Assembly: GCA_937915065.1 (NCBI GenBank)
Contig: CALDMR010000184.1
Span: 1 to 6,667 of the forward strand
Direction: 5' to 3'
Source of the DNA: an uncultured Clostridia bacterium
GTDB taxonomy: Bacteria; Bacillota; Clostridia; Oscillospirales; Oscillospiraceae
DNA length: 6,667 bases
Position 1 is the stretch's first letter. Each line of letters starts with the position of its first letter. This document shows positions 5,030 to 6,667 of this stretch, one piece after another. The position numbers and the translations under genes are program-made. The notes beneath the pieces were generated by a model that worked only from the letters and a program-made list of their open reading frames with translations, was not told where the DNA came from and searched no databases.

Positions 5030-5809
5030 ATGATTACATTGAAATCTCCCCACGAGATCGAGTTGATGCGTCGGGCGGGCAGAATCACTTCTGCGGCGCG
5101 TGCACTGGCAGGTGCTATGATCCGTCCCGGCGTGACCACCAAAGAGGTCGATCAGGCAGTTTATGCATTCATTACTGCGCAAGGCGCGATTCCGTCGTTT
5201 TTGAACTACAACGGCTTTCCCGCCAGCATCTGCGCGTCAGTCAATGACGAGGTTATCCACGGCATCCCGGGCAGCCGGGTGCTGCAGGAGGGCGACATCG
5301 TCAGTGTCGATGTGGGTGCGTTCATTGGCGGTTATCATGGAGATTGCTGTGCAACCTTCCCTTGCGGAACCATTTCCGAAGAGGCGGAACGGTTGATCAC
5401 AGTTACGCAGCAGAGCTTTTTCGAGGGCATTCAGTATGCCACCGAGGGCCATCGGCTGGGTGATATCTCCGCAGCCATTCAGCAGTATGTGGAGGACAAC
5501 GGCTTCTCCGTTGTGCGCGAGTATGTCGGTCACGGCATCGGCACGCAAATGCATGAATCCCCCGAAGTACCCAACTACGGCGTCCCCGGCCGCGGACCGC
5601 GGCTGTTGCGGGGCATGACCCTGGCGATTGAGCCCATGGTCAACGCAGGCGCTCAGTTCATTCAGGTTTTGCCGGACGGATGGACGGTAAAGACCCAGGA
5701 TGGCAAGTGGGCAGCCCACTATGAGAACACGATTTGCATCACAGATGGCAAACCGGAGATCCTCACCGCTCTGGACGCAAGTTGGGAAGAGTTCGGATGG
5801 AAGCTGTAA
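5030..5809 (+). CDS. map: Methionine aminopeptidase, type I
   Basis: Removes the initiator methionine from nascent proteins when the second residue is small, in the cytoplasm at the ribosome. The 259-residue product has the complete set of metal ligands of the family: Asp94 and Asp105 (VDVGA...GDCCA), His168 (GHGIG), Glu201 (AIEPM) and Glu232 (YENT). The active-site histidines are also present: His77 in NDEVIHGIP and His175 in MHESPEVPNYG. There is no N-terminal zinc-finger extension, consistent with subtype Ia. The ATG directly follows the adk TAA with zero spacing (TAAATG), and no strong SD is visible in the adk end, so re-initiation is likely. A 124-nt gap with hairpins follows. Confidence 0.98.
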   Translation: MITLKSPHEIELMRRAGRITSAARALAGAMIRPGVTTKEVDQAVYAFITAQGAIPSFLNYNGFPASICASVNDEVIHGIPGSRVLQEGDIVSVDVGAFIGGYHGDCCATFPCGTISEEAERLITVTQQSFFEGIQYATEGHRLGDISAAIQQYVEDNGFSVVREYVGHGIGTQMHESPEVPNYGVPGRGPRLLRGMTLAIEPMVNAGAQFIQVLPDGWTVKTQDGKWAAHYENTICITDGKPEILTALDASWEEFGWKL

Positions 5810-5823
5810 TGATGATTTCTCCC

Positions 5824-5847
5824 CTCCGGCAGGGCAGCCTGCCGGAG
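5824..5847 (+). other. Strong 10-bp hairpin after map
   Basis: CTCCGGCAGG pairs perfectly with CCTGCCGGAG around a GCAG tetraloop, and flanking CCC/GGG can add three pairs past one bulged C (5848). It starts 15 nt after the map stop. It is followed by GGGGATTCC rather than a T-run, so it is not a typical terminator; it may protect the 3' end of the upstream message or form part of a leader for infA. Confidence 0.65.
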
Positions 5848-5886
5848 CGGGGATTCCATGGAACGAAGACACGTTCCGCAACATGC

Positions 5887-5904
5887 CCCCGCCAAAAGGC
5901 GGGG
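5887..5904 (+). other. 7-bp GC hairpin 17 nt before the infA SD
   Basis: CCCCGCC pairs with GGCGGGG across an AAAA loop. The following sequence AGAGGCTATC has no U-run. It lies close enough to the infA ribosome-binding site (AGGAGGG, 5921-5927) to affect access, but that is inference. Confidence 0.6.
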
Positions 5905-5920
5905 AGAGGCTATCTTGACC

Positions 5921-5936
5921 AGGAGGGATACGCTTG
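5921..5936 (+). promoter_or_regulatory. infA ribosome-binding site deciding a TTG start
   Basis: AGGAGGG at 5921-5927 is followed by 6 nt and TTG at 5934. Starting at TTG gives the conserved N-terminus MAKDDMIEVEG. The next in-frame ATG (5949) would remove the first five residues and has no SD at a proper distance. Confidence 0.85.
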
Positions 5937-6152
5937 GCAAAAGACGACATGATCGAAGTTGAAGGCGTAGTCGTTGAGGCTTTGCCGAATACAACGTTTC
6001 AGGTAGATATCGGAAACGGACACACGATTTTGGCGCACATTTCCGGAAAACTCCGGATGAATTTTATCAGGATTCTGCCCGGTGATAAGGTTACGGTGGA
6101 GATGTCCCCCTACGACCTGACTCGTGGTCGGATTACCTGGCGAAGCAAGTAA
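5934..6152 (+). CDS. infA: Translation initiation factor IF-1
   Basis: The 72-residue product is the standard IF-1 length and forms a single S1-like OB fold. Conserved blocks include IEVEGVVVEALPNTTFQVDIGNGH, LAHISGKLRM (33-42), RILPGDKVTVEMSPYDLTRGRITWR (46-70). IF-1 occupies the A site of the 30S subunit during initiation and helps IF-2 and IF-3. The start is TTG, a low-efficiency codon, behind a strong SD; this may tune IF-1 relative to the abundant ribosomal proteins. It follows the 124-nt hairpin region and precedes rpmJ by 16 nt, the usual Firmicute arrangement. Confidence 0.97.
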   Translation: MAKDDMIEVEGVVVEALPNTTFQVDIGNGHTILAHISGKLRMNFIRILPGDKVTVEMSPYDLTRGRITWRSK

Positions 6153-6168
6153 CAGGAGGTTTATTGAC

Positions 6169-6282
6169 ATGAAAGTAAGACCGTCCGTGAAGCCCATGTG
6201 CGAAAAGTGCAAGGTTATTCGCCGCAAGGGTCGCCTGATGGTGATTTGCGAAAACCCCAAGCATAAGCAGAGACAGGGCTAA
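6169..6282 (+). CDS. rpmJ: Ribosomal protein L36, zinc-binding type (bL36)
   Basis: A short frame of 37 codons encodes MKVRPSVKPMCEKCKVIRRK and the remainder GRLMVICENPKHKQRQG, a full-length L36. The zinc ligands Cys11, Cys14, Cys27 and His32 are all present, so this is the zinc-dependent form. L36 is the smallest 50S protein, bound to 23S rRNA. The SD AGGAGG (6154-6159) lies 9 nt before the ATG. It sits between infA and rpsM as in most bacteria. Confidence 0.97.
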   Translation: MKVRPSVKPMCEKCKVIRRKGRLMVICENPKHKQRQG

Positions 6283-6308
6283 CTAATTATTGGAGGTGCT
6301 TAAAAAGT

Positions 6309-6667
6309 ATGGCACGTATTGCCGGCATTGACCTGCCCAAGGAGAAGCGAGTCGAGATCGGACTCACTTACATCTATGGTATTGGCAGAAAGAGCGCAAA
6401 TGACATTCTTGCGCAGACAGGCATTAACCCCGACACCCGCGTGAAGGACCTGACCGACGAGGAAGAGGCCAAGCTGCGCGAGGCGATCGACAAGGGCTAC
6501 ATGGTGGAGGGCGACCTGCGCCGCAACAACGCCCTGGATATCAAGCGTTTGATCGAAATTGGCTGCTATCGCGGTACCCGTCACCGCAAGGGCCTGCCCG
6601 TGCGCGGCCAGCGCAGCAAGACCAACGCCCGTACCCGCCAGGGCCCCAAGAAGACCATTGCCAACAA
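6309..6667 (+). CDS. rpsM: Ribosomal protein S13 (uS13), cut at the window edge
   Basis: The frame begins ARIAGIDLPKEKRVEIGLTYIYGIG, the typical S13 start, and runs 119 full codons plus two bases to the window end. The C-terminal signature RGTRHRKGLPVRGQRSKTNARTR (about 89-110) is present. Family members have about 120 residues, so only a few residues and the stop are missing. S13 is in the 30S head, contacts the P-site tRNA and forms bridges to L5. The SD GGAGGTG at 6292-6298 is 10 nt before the ATG. Its next neighbours would normally be rpsK, rpsD, rpoA and rplQ, outside the window. Confidence 0.97.
   Translation, partial: MARIAGIDLPKEKRVEIGLTYIYGIGRKSANDILAQTGINPDTRVKDLTDEEEAKLREAIDKGYMVEGDLRRNNALDIKRLIEIGCYRGTRHRKGLPVRGQRSKTNARTRQGPKKTIAN

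Larger units (their letters stand above)
5810..5933 (+). promoter_or_regulatory. 124-nt gap with three hairpins upstream of infA
   Basis: No gene is supported here. Three inverted repeats follow one another: CTCCGGCAGG (5824-5833)/CCTGCCGGAG (5838-5847) with a GCAG loop, extended by CCC (5821-5823) with GGG (5849-5851); GGAACG (5860-5865)/CGTTCC (5872-5877); and CCCCGCC (5887-5893)/GGCGGGG (5898-5904) with an AAAA loop. None is followed by a U-tract, so termination is not supported. TTGACC at 5915-5920 resembles a -35 box, but no -10 follows at the proper distance. In many Firmicutes a small KOW-domain ribosomal-like gene lies between map and infA; none is present here. Role unknown: leader RNA, processing site or intergenic repeat are all possible. 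Confidence 0.55.

Noticed and set aside
5887..5910. Possible intrinsic terminator upstream of infA
   Set aside because: The stem is good but AGAGGCTATC follows instead of a T-run, so termination is not supported.
5915..5920. TTGACC as a promoter -35 box for infA
   Set aside because: No -10-like hexamer at 16-18 nt; that position is already within the infA coding start.
5734..5952. 72-codon frame across the map-infA gap
   Set aside because: Most of it lies inside map in a different frame and it passes through the hairpins and the infA start; no ribosome site and no family resemblance, and it is not the missing KOW-domain gene.

Overview
This window is a stretch of the main ribosomal-protein cluster (spc operon running into the alpha-operon genes) of a Gram-positive, moderately GC-rich member of the Clostridia. 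The order is rplE(end)-rpsN-rpsH-rplF-rplR-rpsE-rpmD-rplO-secY-adk-map-infA-rpmJ-rpsM(start), all on the + strand. Evidence for a Clostridia-type Firmicute: strong GGAGG Shine-Dalgarno (SD) sites, the short zinc-binding form of S14, adk and map placed between secY and infA, and a four-cysteine adenylate kinase LID. The protein sequences and codon use look like the Faecalibacterium/Gemmiger/Subdoligranulum group (Oscillospiraceae), but that is recognition from memory, not a database result.

Layout. 1-165: C-terminus of L5. 181-366: S14. 367-587: an unusual 221-nt gap, almost all foldable into hairpins. 588-3094: S8, L6, L18, S5, L30 and L15, tightly packed with 13-20 nt gaps in which the TAA stop often forms the start of the next SD. 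3097-5809: SecY, adenylate kinase and methionine aminopeptidase, coupled with 2, 16 and 0 nt gaps. 5810-5933: a second gap of 124 nt with three hairpins. 5934-6667: IF-1 (TTG start), L36 and nearly all of S13, cut by the window edge.

The genes form one growth-linked unit. They supply small- and large-subunit proteins, the membrane channel for nascent secreted proteins, the enzyme that equilibrates AMP/ADP/ATP, the enzyme that removes the initiator methionine, and initiation factor 1.

The most interesting feature is not a gene. Within the rpsN-rpsH gap, 494-539 folds into a hairpin whose internal loop closely matches the S8-binding core of 16S rRNA helix 21 (a bulged A; two pairs; then unpaired U-A opposite a U-A-closed stem). 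It lies about 50 nt upstream of the gene for S8 itself. This suggests that S8 represses its own operon through an rRNA mimic. E. coli uses the same logic, but its site is at the start of rplE, so this would be a different position and lineage. The surrounding hairpins contain mutually exclusive pairings that could carry the switch. The second hairpin cluster, before infA, has no explanation I can support.
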